DNA of 64,000 bases from Sandaracinaceae bacterium (lineage in GTDB: Bacteria; Myxococcota_A; Polyangia; Polyangiales; Sandaracinaceae): NCBI GenBank assembly GCA_020633195.1, contig JACKEC010000030.1:1-64000 (forward strand). The letters are read 5' to 3'. Positions 45,357 to 53,959 of the stretch are shown in pieces; the stretch's first letter is position 1; each line of letters opens with the position of its first letter. Position numbers and translations under genes: made by a program. The notes below the pieces were generated by a model that saw only the letters and a list, made by a program, of their open reading frames with translations, was not told the origin of the DNA and searched no databases.

Positions 45357-46711
45357 CCGAGGCCCTCGTTCTCGGAGGTGAGGTCTTCGGGGTCGCTGAG
45401 ATCCAGCGGGATGTCGTCGACCGAGGCGGCCAGCCCCGCGGCTGCGCGCTCCTCGAGGCTCAGCTCGGCCGCGTCGATGACGAGCTCGTAGTGGACCTTC
45501 GGGTCGAAGTCCGGGTGCTCGTCGACCTGATCGAGGAGACCCACCAGGCGCTTCAGGAAGATGCGCGGCGCGACGCCCACCTTGCCGCCGAGCTTGCCCG
45601 CGACGCCCTTGGCGAGCGCTTCGAGCACCTCGTCACCGACCTTGTCGGCGATGCGGTCCTCGGCGTCGGTCGGGTAGAGCCCGCGCACGCGCCGGCCGAC
45701 CTCGAGGAGGCGCTCCTGGGAGAACGGCGAGAGTCGGATCTGGATCGCGCGCGCCGAGTCGAACTTCGGGTCCTTGGCGAAGTCGACGTGCAGGCGCTGC
45801 TCGAGCGGGGGCGAGCGACGCACGCCCTGCGGGCCGTCGAAGAACCCGGGCGTGCCCGTGATCAGGACGTAGAGCCCGGGGTACTGGCCGGCCGCGAGGT
45901 CGTCGATGAGCTGGCGGAGCGCGTTGAGGCTCTTCTCGCGGCTGTCGGCGCGGACGCGCTGAATGGTCTCCACCTCGTCGAGCACGAGGACCAGCCCCTT
46001 GCGGCCCGTCTGGCGCAGCACCTCGAGCAGTCCGCGGAAGAAGCCCCCCGCGCCGAAGTGGTCGAGCTCGCCCTTCAGCTTCGCCGCGCGCTTGATCTCG
46101 GCGCCGACGTTCGGCTGGCCCATCAGCCACGCGACGAGCCCTTCGGCGATGGCGTGGTCGCCGGTGAGCCGCGCGGTGTGCGCGGCCCTCAGCGCAGCCG
46201 CGAACTGCGGCTGGGTCGCGCTCACGGTGGCGAGCCGCTTCTCGAGGAGGTCCCCGACCGCGCGCGCGACCGCCTCCGCGTCGTTCGCGTCGACGGCGCC
46301 CGAGCCGAGCACCTCGTCCTCGAGCTGATAGAACCACTTGTCGATCAGCGACCGGAAGGCGCCCTCGCCCCACTCGCGCGTCTGCAGCGACTCGATGGCG
46401 CGTCGGTAGATGGTCTCCATGCGGTGGAGCGGCGTCTCCGTCTCGGAGATCTGCACGAGCGCGGTCGCGAACCCGCGGTCGCGCGCGCGGTGCTCGAGCC
46501 ATCGCGCGAAAAACGTCTTGCCGGTCCCGTACTCACCGCGGACAGCCTTGAACTTCCCGCGCCCCGCGCCGGCCGCGTCGAGCTCCTCGTCGATGGCCTT
46601 CTCGAAGCGGTCGAGCCCGACCGCGAAGAGCTCGAGGCCGCGCCGCGGGACGGCGCCGTTGCGGAGGGCGTCGATGATCTCGCGTCGCTTCAGGGGGCTG
46701 GCCGTGCTCAC
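45353..46711 (-). CDS. brxD: BREX ATP-binding protein BrxD
   Basis: This 452-residue P-loop ATPase (ORC/Cdc6-like AAA fold) has Walker A GEYGTGKT (59-66), an LVLVLDEVETIQ Walker B and the RADSREKSLNALRQLIDD segment typical of BrxD. It starts with GTG 46711, four nucleotides inside the pglZ end (GTGA), and overlaps the helicase gene the same way. In BREX type 2 it is a core component, presumably an ATP-driven DNA-binding subunit. The C-terminal acidic tail (DLSDPEDLTSENEG) is variable. The call rests on sequence features plus locus context. Confidence 0.88.
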   Translation of the reverse strand: MSTASPLKRREIIDALRNGAVPRRGLELFAVGLDRFEKAIDEELDAAGAGRGKFKAVRGEYGTGKTFFARWLEHRARDRGFATALVQISETETPLHRMETIYRRAIESLQTREWGEGAFRSLIDKWFYQLEDEVLGSGAVDANDAEAVARAVGDLLEKRLATVSATQPQFAAALRAAHTARLTGDHAIAEGLVAWLMGQPNVGAEIKRAAKLKGELDHFGAGGFFRGLLEVLRQTGRKGLVLVLDEVETIQRVRADSREKSLNALRQLIDDLAAGQYPGLYVLITGTPGFFDGPQGVRRSPPLEQRLHVDFAKDPKFDSARAIQIRLSPFSQERLLEVGRRVRGLYPTDAEDRIADKVGDEVLEALAKGVAGKLGGKVGVAPRIFLKRLVGLLDQVDEHPDFDPKVHYELVIDAAELSLEERAAAGLAASVDDIPLDLSDPEDLTSENEGLG

Positions 46712-49491
46712 CGCTTCACCTCGAAGAGCTGCTCGAGCTTCTCCACGTCGAGCCGCACCTGCTTGCCTGCGGGATCGAACCAGAGGACCTGGTAGCTGTC
46801 GACGTTCAAGAACCCTTGGAGGTCCGACACGAGGCCCGGCACGCGGTAGGCGATCTCGCCCATCGCCGCGGCGAAGGCCTGCGAGGTCGCGGCGCCGCGC
46901 TGGGCCGAGAGGAACTCGACGGCGCGCAGGACTCGCTCTTGATCGGCGCGGGTCTTCGCCAGCGACGTGAAGAGCTTCGAGCGCGCGAGCGGATGATCGA
47001 ACACGTCGCGCGCCGCGGTCGTCGACGGCTTGGGCGCAGGCACCGGCGGCTCCTCGGGCGCGGCGACGGCCAGCAGCTCGAGCTGGTTGTCGGGCTTCTT
47101 CGGGGTGCGCGGTCGCTTCGGCTCCGGCGACACGACCGGCGCGGCGGTCCGCACGCGCAGCAGCCACCAGTCGGGCACGTGGGCGCCGACGACGCGCTGC
47201 GCCGCGTCGTCCTCGGTGTTCGTGGCCGAGCCGATGAGCAGGCACGGCGCGACGACCTCGGCCAGGCTGGCGCCGCCGTGCTCGCCAGCGTTCGGCTGGC
47301 TGCCGTAGCGCTGGCGGTCCGTGGCGAGGAGGACCACGGCCTCCTTGCCCTTGGGCGCCCAGACGCCTTCGCCGGCGATCTTCACCTCGCCCTCGGCCAG
47401 GCTGTCCGTCGCGCCATCCCAGGTGCGCCAGCGGCCACCCGCATCGCCGATGCGCTGGAGGAGGTCGGTCGGAACGTGGCCGTGGTCGCTCGCGAGGAGC
47501 ACCGCCCTCCCCGCTCGCTGGGCGGCGTCGAACAGGTCCCCGAGCGGGCGGATCGAGTCGACGCTCCACCGCGGGTGCTGCTGCGGGTCGCGCTTGAGGG
47601 ACGCGTCGATCGCGTTGACGACCACGCCGACGACGCGCCGCCGGGTGTCGCCGACGAGCGTGAGCGCTTCCTCGGTGACCGCGCCGCCCGCGGTCGATCC
47701 CTCGGCGCGGAGCAGGAGGCGCGGCGCCATCTCGCCGAGGTCCCGGAGCGCACGGTGCGCCTCGAAGCGGTCGGGGTCCTTGCTCGTGGCGGTCTTCTCA
47801 CTGGCCGCGACGGGCTTGCCGGCGAAGAACGCAGCGCGGCTCACCTCGGTGATCGTCGGCAGCGTGGCGAGCACGGCCGGCACCGGGCCCGAGCCGACGC
47901 GCCCCTCGGCCGAGCCGTGCCAGGCGAGCGGGCCCCAGGCCATCGCGCGCTCACCGAGCCCCTGCAGGAGCTCGACCGCTTGCGCCCAGGCCATGCCGTC
48001 CATGAGGAGCACGAGCAGGCGGCGGTCGTCGTCGGCCCGCAGGAACGGCGCGGCGATGCGCTCGAGCGCGCGATCGATCGGGACGACCTCGCTCGACGGA
48101 CGCTTCGCCTCGACCCAGGCGACGAGCCCGTGCGCGAAGCGGCGGTCGAGCGCGAGCCGCAGCTCGTCGGCGGCGGCGACCACGGCGTTGACGCCGCGCC
48201 CGAAGTCGTCCGATGCGGACCCGCGCGCGAAGTGACGCGCCCAGTCGATGTAGCCGCCCTCGGCCGCGTACCAGGTCGCGAGCGCGACGGCGTCGGCGTG
48301 GGGTGCGGCGTGCCCCTCGGTGCGCCGGTCGGTCCGCGCGACGAGCCACGCGCAGAGCCGGACCGCCATGTGCGCGCGCTTCACCGTCGTGGTCTCGCGC
48401 TCCTCCGGGAAGAGGTCGTGCGAGGCGAGCTGGTCGAGCGCCTCGCTCGCAGCCTCGAGCGCCTCGGCGGTCGGCGCCTTCGCGCAGCGCGAGAGGTCGC
48501 GACCGAGGGCGTCGAGGCGCGCCCGCCACGCGCTCGGGAGCCGACGGTGGCCGGCCAGCGCGTCGCGCACCGCGGGCTCGTCGATCCGAGCGTCGGCGCT
48601 CGCGAGGATCCGCTGCCGATCGTGCGCCCCGGCGCGCCGGCCGAGGTGCGACAGGGCGCCGCTCACCGCGCTCCCGAGGGCGACGGCCACGCGCGAGGCC
48701 GCGTCGACGTTGGGGAGCTCGAGCTCCTGCACGAGCTTCTGCCGAAGCCACACCTTCGCCGCGTCTTCCATCGCCTCGAAGTCCTCGCAGAGGACCGCCA
48801 GGCTCAAGCACGCGGCACCGACGCCCCGCGACCAGGCGCGCCAGACCGCCGGCGCCGCGGGACCGACCCGACGCAGCAGGAAGCTGTCGAGCGCCTCCGA
48901 CAGGCCCAAGGCGCCCGGCGCGGCGAGAACCGCGGCGAGCTCGCCGCCCCGACCATCGGTGGCGGCCCAGCCGAGCAGCGTGTCGAGCGCTAGCCCGCCC
49001 GGCGCGTCCACGCCGAAGCGGGCAGTGAGCCAGGCCTCCCACATGGCGGCTTCGGTGAGGCGACCGCCGGGCGACGCGAAGGACGCGCCCGGCGTGGCGG
49101 TGAGGAGGTACTGCGCCAGCGGAGACACGCGCGCGGCGCTCTCGACCTCGGCCACCCCGAACATCCGCGCGAGCCGGGCCGCGCTGCCGACGCGGAGCAC
49201 CTTGCCGCCGCGCGCGAAGCGGCCGGCGAGGTCCATCGGGATCTCCGTGCTCCACGGCACGAGGAAAGCGGCACGGGCGTCGGCCTCGGCGAACTGCCGG
49301 AGCTGGTCGCGGAGGTCGAGCTCGCTCTGGACCGGCACGACCTGGAAGCGGCCGCCGTTCGCGACGTCGATGGTGGCCTCGTCGCCGGTCCCGAAGAAGG
49401 CGAAGAGGTGATGCCGGCGCCGCTGCGCGTAGTGCTTCTCGAGCTGCGCCCGGATGTCCTGGCTCGAGAGCTGCGGCAGGTCGCTCATCAC
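46708..49491 (-). CDS. pglZ: BREX-2 alkaline-phosphatase-fold protein PglZ
   Basis: This 927-residue protein has its PglZ domain in the second half: LLVLLMDGMAWAQ (metal-binding Asp), LPTITEVSRAAFFAGKP, VVNAIDASL, LLASDHGHVPT and EHGGASLAEVVAP, the set of metal-site motifs of alkaline-phosphatase-superfamily members. The N-terminal half is helical. PglZ is the signature gene of all BREX systems. Two starts are possible: GTG 49491 (GTGA overlap like its neighbours) or ATG 49488 directly inside TGATG; the difference is one residue. It is followed by brxD. Confidence 0.93.
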   Translation of the reverse strand: MMSDLPQLSSQDIRAQLEKHYAQRRRHHLFAFFGTGDEATIDVANGGRFQVVPVQSELDLRDQLRQFAEADARAAFLVPWSTEIPMDLAGRFARGGKVLRVGSAARLARMFGVAEVESAARVSPLAQYLLTATPGASFASPGGRLTEAAMWEAWLTARFGVDAPGGLALDTLLGWAATDGRGGELAAVLAAPGALGLSEALDSFLLRRVGPAAPAVWRAWSRGVGAACLSLAVLCEDFEAMEDAAKVWLRQKLVQELELPNVDAASRVAVALGSAVSGALSHLGRRAGAHDRQRILASADARIDEPAVRDALAGHRRLPSAWRARLDALGRDLSRCAKAPTAEALEAASEALDQLASHDLFPEERETTTVKRAHMAVRLCAWLVARTDRRTEGHAAPHADAVALATWYAAEGGYIDWARHFARGSASDDFGRGVNAVVAAADELRLALDRRFAHGLVAWVEAKRPSSEVVPIDRALERIAAPFLRADDDRRLLVLLMDGMAWAQAVELLQGLGERAMAWGPLAWHGSAEGRVGSGPVPAVLATLPTITEVSRAAFFAGKPVAASEKTATSKDPDRFEAHRALRDLGEMAPRLLLRAEGSTAGGAVTEEALTLVGDTRRRVVGVVVNAIDASLKRDPQQHPRWSVDSIRPLGDLFDAAQRAGRAVLLASDHGHVPTDLLQRIGDAGGRWRTWDGATDSLAEGEVKIAGEGVWAPKGKEAVVLLATDRQRYGSQPNAGEHGGASLAEVVAPCLLIGSATNTEDDAAQRVVGAHVPDWWLLRVRTAAPVVSPEPKRPRTPKKPDNQLELLAVAAPEEPPVPAPKPSTTAARDVFDHPLARSKLFTSLAKTRADQERVLRAVEFLSAQRGAATSQAFAAAMGEIAYRVPGLVSDLQGFLNVDSYQVLWFDPAGKQVRLDVEKLEQLFEVKR

Positions 49492-52400
49492 GACTTCTTC
49501 GTCACCCTGACCTCGAGCGAGCCGACGAGGTGGGCGTCGTCGCCGTGCTTCTCGAGGGCGGATCGGATCTCGTCGACGAGCGCGTCGAGCCGAGCCCGCG
49601 CATCAGCGCCGCGCGCGTCCAAGCGCCCCGCCGATACGACCGCCTCACGCTTCGTCGGCACTCCCTCCGAGACGACGGGCGGGTTCAGGAGCGCCTGCGC
49701 CCGGTTCGCCAGCGCCCGCAGGTCTGCGAGCGGCCCGTTGAGCTCGTCCCGCCGGAGCACCGCGTCGACCTGGTCCAGCACCTCGTCGGCCCCCGTGAGC
49801 TCCGCCCTGCGACGCTCGAGCTGGGCGAACGGCCCGAAGACGAGATCGTTCCCGAGGAGCTCCCCTGCGTTCGCTGCCTGCGGGAGCTGTCGTGCGAGAG
49901 CCGACGGGCTCGTCAGCGGCTCGAACCCCGCGAGCGCCTCGACCAGCGCGCGCCCGCTCAGCCCCTCGAGCGTCTCCACGAGCGCCCGCGCCGACTGCGC
50001 CGTGGCCAGCCGCGCCGCATCGGTGGGAACGCCGCGCTCGCCCAGCCGCCGCTCCAGCACCTTTGGCAGCCCTCGCGCCGGGCCCACCAGCGGGCCGAGC
50101 TTGTCGAGCACCCCCTGCTCGAAGCGCTTCAGGTTGTCGCCGTGCAAGGCCCGGCTCCCGAGCGCGACCGCGAAGAGCGTCCCGCCGAGCCCGAGCGCCT
50201 GGTTCCACACCTTCAGCTCCGGCAGGTCGGGCTTGTCGAGCTCGACCTCGTCCGGCATCGGCCGCTTCGGGTCTGGCGCGTAGGCCTTACCGTGCAGCAC
50301 GAAGGTCCGCGCCTCAGCCCGCGCGTAGCAGCACACGACGAGGTCCTCTGCGATCGACTGGAGCCCCATCGATCCCGTCTCATCGATCCAGCGCCGCACT
50401 TGGCCCACCGTGGGCCGCTCACTGCCCTCGCGGTTGCGGGCCTGCTCGATGCGCTGGAGCGTCCCGTCCGGCATGAGCAGGACCGCGTTCTCGATCGCGC
50501 GCACGAGCCCGAGCTCGCCGAGCGTCCCGCGCATGTCCGCCACGAGCGCCCGGTCGGCGCCGATGCGCTTGTCGTCCGAGTCGACGAGCTGCCCGAACTT
50601 CTCGACGAGCGTCCCCACCAGCCGCGTCGTGAGCTGCCGCTCGAGCTTCGGGTGCCGCGGGTAGCGCGCGTCGAGGAGCGCGTCGATGGTCGCCCCGAGC
50701 GCGTCGCCGAGGCTCGCCGCCACCCGCATCACGAGCTGCGCGCCCGGCTTCAGCAGGCGGACGTGCTGCTCCACCGACGCCGAAGGGTCGACGTCCGCGG
50801 CGCGGTCGTTCCGCAGCCCGTAGGCCTGATCGATCGCCTGCTGCACCCGCGCCCGCTTCTGGTTGCGCAGGTTGTCGAGGTCGAGCTCGGCCCGCTCGCG
50901 GTCCTCGGCGCGCAGGTGCGCGAGGTACTTCCGCTTGCTCTCGCGCGTCTCGAGGATGTGCTCGAGCACCACGAGGTCGCCGAGCAGGTCGTTCACGTCC
51001 TTCGAGAAGAAGCTCGGCAGCCACACCGCGGTCCACGAGCCGTGGCCCTGCTCCTCGTAGTCCTGGAGGACCTGCTCGTCGTCGTTGGGCCCGTAGCCCG
51101 GCTCGTCGAACGGGTAGTCGACGATGATCTGGTAGTCGAGCTCGCTCGGGCAGCCGAGCTGGTCGCTGCCCATCTTCCGCACATTCCCGAACCGGATGCG
51201 GCCCCGACGCCGGGTGTTGCGCCAGACGTGGCCGTGCTCCTTGTTCAGGTCCGCGACCTGCTTGACGTCCATCGCGTCGAAGAGCAGGTCACGCACGATG
51301 CGTTGACGCGCCCCCGGCACGTCGCGGTCGCGCGCCGAGTCGAGGATCGGCTTGAGGCTCACCCCTTCGAGCCGGACGCTGACCAATGGATCGTCCTGCT
51401 GAATCCCGACGCGGATCTGCCCGACGGCCGCGGCCCAGTCCTTGAGCCGCTGGAGCGCCAGGCTCGCCTCGCCGTCCGGGATCTGCGAGCGCAGCGACCC
51501 GTGGTTGAGCTGCACCAGCCGCCGCACCGTCAGGTCCTCGAGCGAGCTCACCTTCGGCACGAGCGACGCGATGAGGAGCGTCTTCGCGAGCCGGTTGTCG
51601 GCCCGGCACGCGCGCTCGGGGCAGTTCGAGCACCCGATGCGCACGGGATGGTCGTCGCGCATCCGCTGGCACTTCGCGGGGTCGTCGGTCTTCTTGGCCG
51701 CGCGGATGAGGTCGAGGAGCTCATGCTCGTAGAGCTGCTTGGCCGCCTCGAAGCGCGCGCGCATCACCCCGTCGGCCGCCTCCTCGCCACCCGCGAGGAC
51801 GTCGAAGAGGTCGCCCACGCCCATCACCTGCCCGACCTCGAGGTCGTCCATGTGATAGACGAGCAGCTCGACGAGCAGCTTGATCGCGGTGCGCTGCCGC
51901 TGGAGCGAGTGGCTCAGCGCGACCAGCGCCTCCACGAGCGCCGGGCTGAACGGGTAGAGCTTGCGGAAGGCCTCGGGCGTCTCGTTCGCGACGAGCGTGT
52001 CCCACGAGCCGGCGGCCTTCTTTCGGAGCTGCACGAAGGCCTCGTCGAAGGTCTTCCGCGCGGCCTCGTCCTTCGGCCGCAGGATCCGCTTCTCGACGAT
52101 GGCGGGGAGGTTCTTGTCCTCGAGCTCGATGGTGTCGAAGCGCCCCTCCCAGTGCTTGAGCGAGTCGCGCAGCCGCACGCTCTCGGCGCCCGCGAACTCC
52201 TCGCCCACCATGTCCGCGAGGTTCCGCTGCCGCGCGATGAAGCTGATGATCGGGATGGCGCGTTGATGGAGCTCCTGCGCCTCCACCAGCTTCACCATCT
52301 TCTGCACCTCGTTGTGCAGCCACGCGTGCTCGGCCGCCCGGTGGGCGAGCCAGAGGATCAGCTCGTCGAGGAAGAGCACGACCCCGTCGTAGCCGAGCTC

Positions 52401-53162
52401 CTTCGCGTGCCGCGTCATCACGACCAGCCCGTGGTCGAAGTCGACGTAGCGCCCCTGGTCGTCCGCCGACTTGAACCACGACGACGCCAGCGCCGAGAAC
52501 AGCGCCTCGCGCACCTTCGCGTCGGTGCTCTCCACCGCGGCCTCGAACCGCGCCCGGTCCCACCGGTCCGCGTCGGCCAGCTCGCCCCACCCGTCGTCGT
52601 CGGCCCCGCCCGCGCCCTCGTTCATCGGCGCGAAGAACTGCTCGTCGCCGAGCTTCTCGAGCAGCCGCGCCGCGTCGTCGAAGAGCTCCTCGTCCGCGAA
52701 GAGCCCCGGCAGCACCGAGTCCGGGTGCGCCTCCCGCACGAACGCCACGTAGGTCCCGAAGACGGCCGACTCGACGTTCTTCTTGCCGACCATGTGGAAG
52801 TGCAGCTCGAGCAGCCGCTTCTTCCCCACGAACCCGTGCTTCTCGCGCAGCTCGTGCAGCTCCGGCTTGCCCCAGGCCGCCGCGTGCCCCCGGAGCAGCA
52901 GCGAGAGCAACGCCATGAAGTGCGACTTGCCCGAGCCGAAGCTCCCGTGCAGGTACGCCGCTTGGCTGCGGCCGTCCCGCAGCGCGCTCCCGACCAGGCC
53001 GAGCGCCCGGTCGAAGGACTGCTTCAGCAGGTCCGTGACGACGAACGTCTCGGCGGTCCGCTCCGCGTGCGCGACGGCGTCGTCGATCTTCTCGACGAAG
53101 TCGCCCTTCCGGACCGTCTCCGGGAGGTCGAGGAGGTCTTTGACGAGCGGGGTGGTGCCCAC
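49488..53162 (-). CDS. pglY: BREX-2 large ATPase PglY (BrxC family)
   Basis: This is a protein of about 1224 residues from GTG 53162; the frame extends further upstream without homologous-looking sequence. The P-loop is GSFGSGKS (73-80), preceded by the usual opening (KGDFVEKIDDAV, ETFVVTDLLKQSFDRALGLV). Sequence VVLFLDELILWLAHRA gives the Walker B. A Cys-rich patch near residue 500 (CQRMRDD, RIGCSNCPERACRA) looks like a small zinc knuckle. PglY/BrxC proteins are the large ATPases thought to remodel the BREX complex on DNA. The C-terminus overlaps pglZ. Upstream lies the passenger insert, so it may need its own promoter; no clear one is visible. Confidence 0.9.
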   Translation of the reverse strand: MGTTPLVKDLLDLPETVRKGDFVEKIDDAVAHAERTAETFVVTDLLKQSFDRALGLVGSALRDGRSQAAYLHGSFGSGKSHFMALLSLLLRGHAAAWGKPELHELREKHGFVGKKRLLELHFHMVGKKNVESAVFGTYVAFVREAHPDSVLPGLFADEELFDDAARLLEKLGDEQFFAPMNEGAGGADDDGWGELADADRWDRARFEAAVESTDAKVREALFSALASSWFKSADDQGRYVDFDHGLVVMTRHAKELGYDGVVLFLDELILWLAHRAAEHAWLHNEVQKMVKLVEAQELHQRAIPIISFIARQRNLADMVGEEFAGAESVRLRDSLKHWEGRFDTIELEDKNLPAIVEKRILRPKDEAARKTFDEAFVQLRKKAAGSWDTLVANETPEAFRKLYPFSPALVEALVALSHSLQRQRTAIKLLVELLVYHMDDLEVGQVMGVGDLFDVLAGGEEAADGVMRARFEAAKQLYEHELLDLIRAAKKTDDPAKCQRMRDDHPVRIGCSNCPERACRADNRLAKTLLIASLVPKVSSLEDLTVRRLVQLNHGSLRSQIPDGEASLALQRLKDWAAAVGQIRVGIQQDDPLVSVRLEGVSLKPILDSARDRDVPGARQRIVRDLLFDAMDVKQVADLNKEHGHVWRNTRRRGRIRFGNVRKMGSDQLGCPSELDYQIIVDYPFDEPGYGPNDDEQVLQDYEEQGHGSWTAVWLPSFFSKDVNDLLGDLVVLEHILETRESKRKYLAHLRAEDRERAELDLDNLRNQKRARVQQAIDQAYGLRNDRAADVDPSASVEQHVRLLKPGAQLVMRVAASLGDALGATIDALLDARYPRHPKLERQLTTRLVGTLVEKFGQLVDSDDKRIGADRALVADMRGTLGELGLVRAIENAVLLMPDGTLQRIEQARNREGSERPTVGQVRRWIDETGSMGLQSIAEDLVVCCYARAEARTFVLHGKAYAPDPKRPMPDEVELDKPDLPELKVWNQALGLGGTLFAVALGSRALHGDNLKRFEQGVLDKLGPLVGPARGLPKVLERRLGERGVPTDAARLATAQSARALVETLEGLSGRALVEALAGFEPLTSPSALARQLPQAANAGELLGNDLVFGPFAQLERRRAELTGADEVLDQVDAVLRRDELNGPLADLRALANRAQALLNPPVVSEGVPTKREAVVSAGRLDARGADARARLDALVDEIRSALEKHGDDAHLVGSLEVRVTKKS

Positions 53163-53274
53163 AGGGTGTTCGTACCACAGGCTCGGACGCGTCCGGCGGC
53201 AGGACTTTCCGACGTCCAACCATGTACCCTCACGCCGCAGGGCCAAACATGGACCAAGTCCTGAGGGGACTGTC

Positions 53275-53897
53275 GTGGAACTCGAGATGCTGCAGCGCTT
53301 CTGTTCGTTGCTCGACGACGAGCTCGCCCGGCGCAACAACGACCTGTCAGTGCTGGGCGCGGGGGGCTCGTTCGAGCAGTGGCTCGCGTTTCGAGGCTCG
53401 GCTCCTACTCGAGCGCAGCCGCGATGAGCTTGGTCTTCCCGATGCCTGGTGGACCGCCAACGAGTGCCGCGAGGTCGACCTTGGTTTGGGAGACACGGCA
53501 GGACATCGAAATCCCCCACGGCGCCGTCGAGCTGAAGCTCGTACACAACAACAAGAACTGGGAGTCGCAGGTCAATGCTGCATGGCGGGACCTCTTCCCA
53601 ACGCTGAGGTCGAAGAAGGAGCTCCTGCGTCCTGGTTTGCCGTGCGCGCTCCTCGGGGTCCTCGGCAAGAACTACCAGGAAGACCTCGGAGCCGCATACC
53701 CGCAGCGCAAGGCGGACAAGGATCTTTTCGGATGGCAGTCAGACCTCTGGGCATACGCTCTCCCGCTCGAAGGCCACTACGCGGGCAGACTGCGCGAGGC
53801 ATGGTCAGGCCGACGACACCCGATCGAAGAGCGCTCGCCGAACCCGGCAGACAGCAATTTCTTCCAGTTGTACCTGCTCGTTCGTGGCGACAGTTAG
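53275..53897 (+). pseudogene. restriction-endonuclease-like gene broken by two frameshifts
   Basis: Three successive frames join into one sensible protein of about 205 residues: LQRFCSLLDDELARRNND with SFEQWLAF (53275 to about 53390), then EARLLLERSRDELGLPDAWW and TANECREVDLGLGDT (to about 53500), then DIEIPHGAVELKLVHNNKNW to FFQLYLLVRGDS (stop 53897). The VDLGL ... VELKLVHNN stretch has the Asp ... Glu-x-Lys spacing of PD-(D/E)XK nucleases, so this was probably a restriction-type enzyme. The codon bias is weaker than in neighbours. The start may be GTG 53275 or ATG 53287. Sequencing error cannot be excluded, in which case the gene would be intact. Confidence 0.7.
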
Positions 53898-53959
53898 CCG
53901 CTCTTGACCGCCCACGAGGCGCGACCGAGAATCGAATCGCGTCGTTTCAAGGGGGGAGC

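Noticed and set aside
53405..53500. Minus-strand reading GGPPGIGKTKLIAAA resembling an AAA+ Walker A
   Set aside because: It is the exact complement of the plus-strand segment DELGLPDAWWTANE, which fits the frameshifted restriction-like gene. The frame has no further ATPase motif, so the match is chance.
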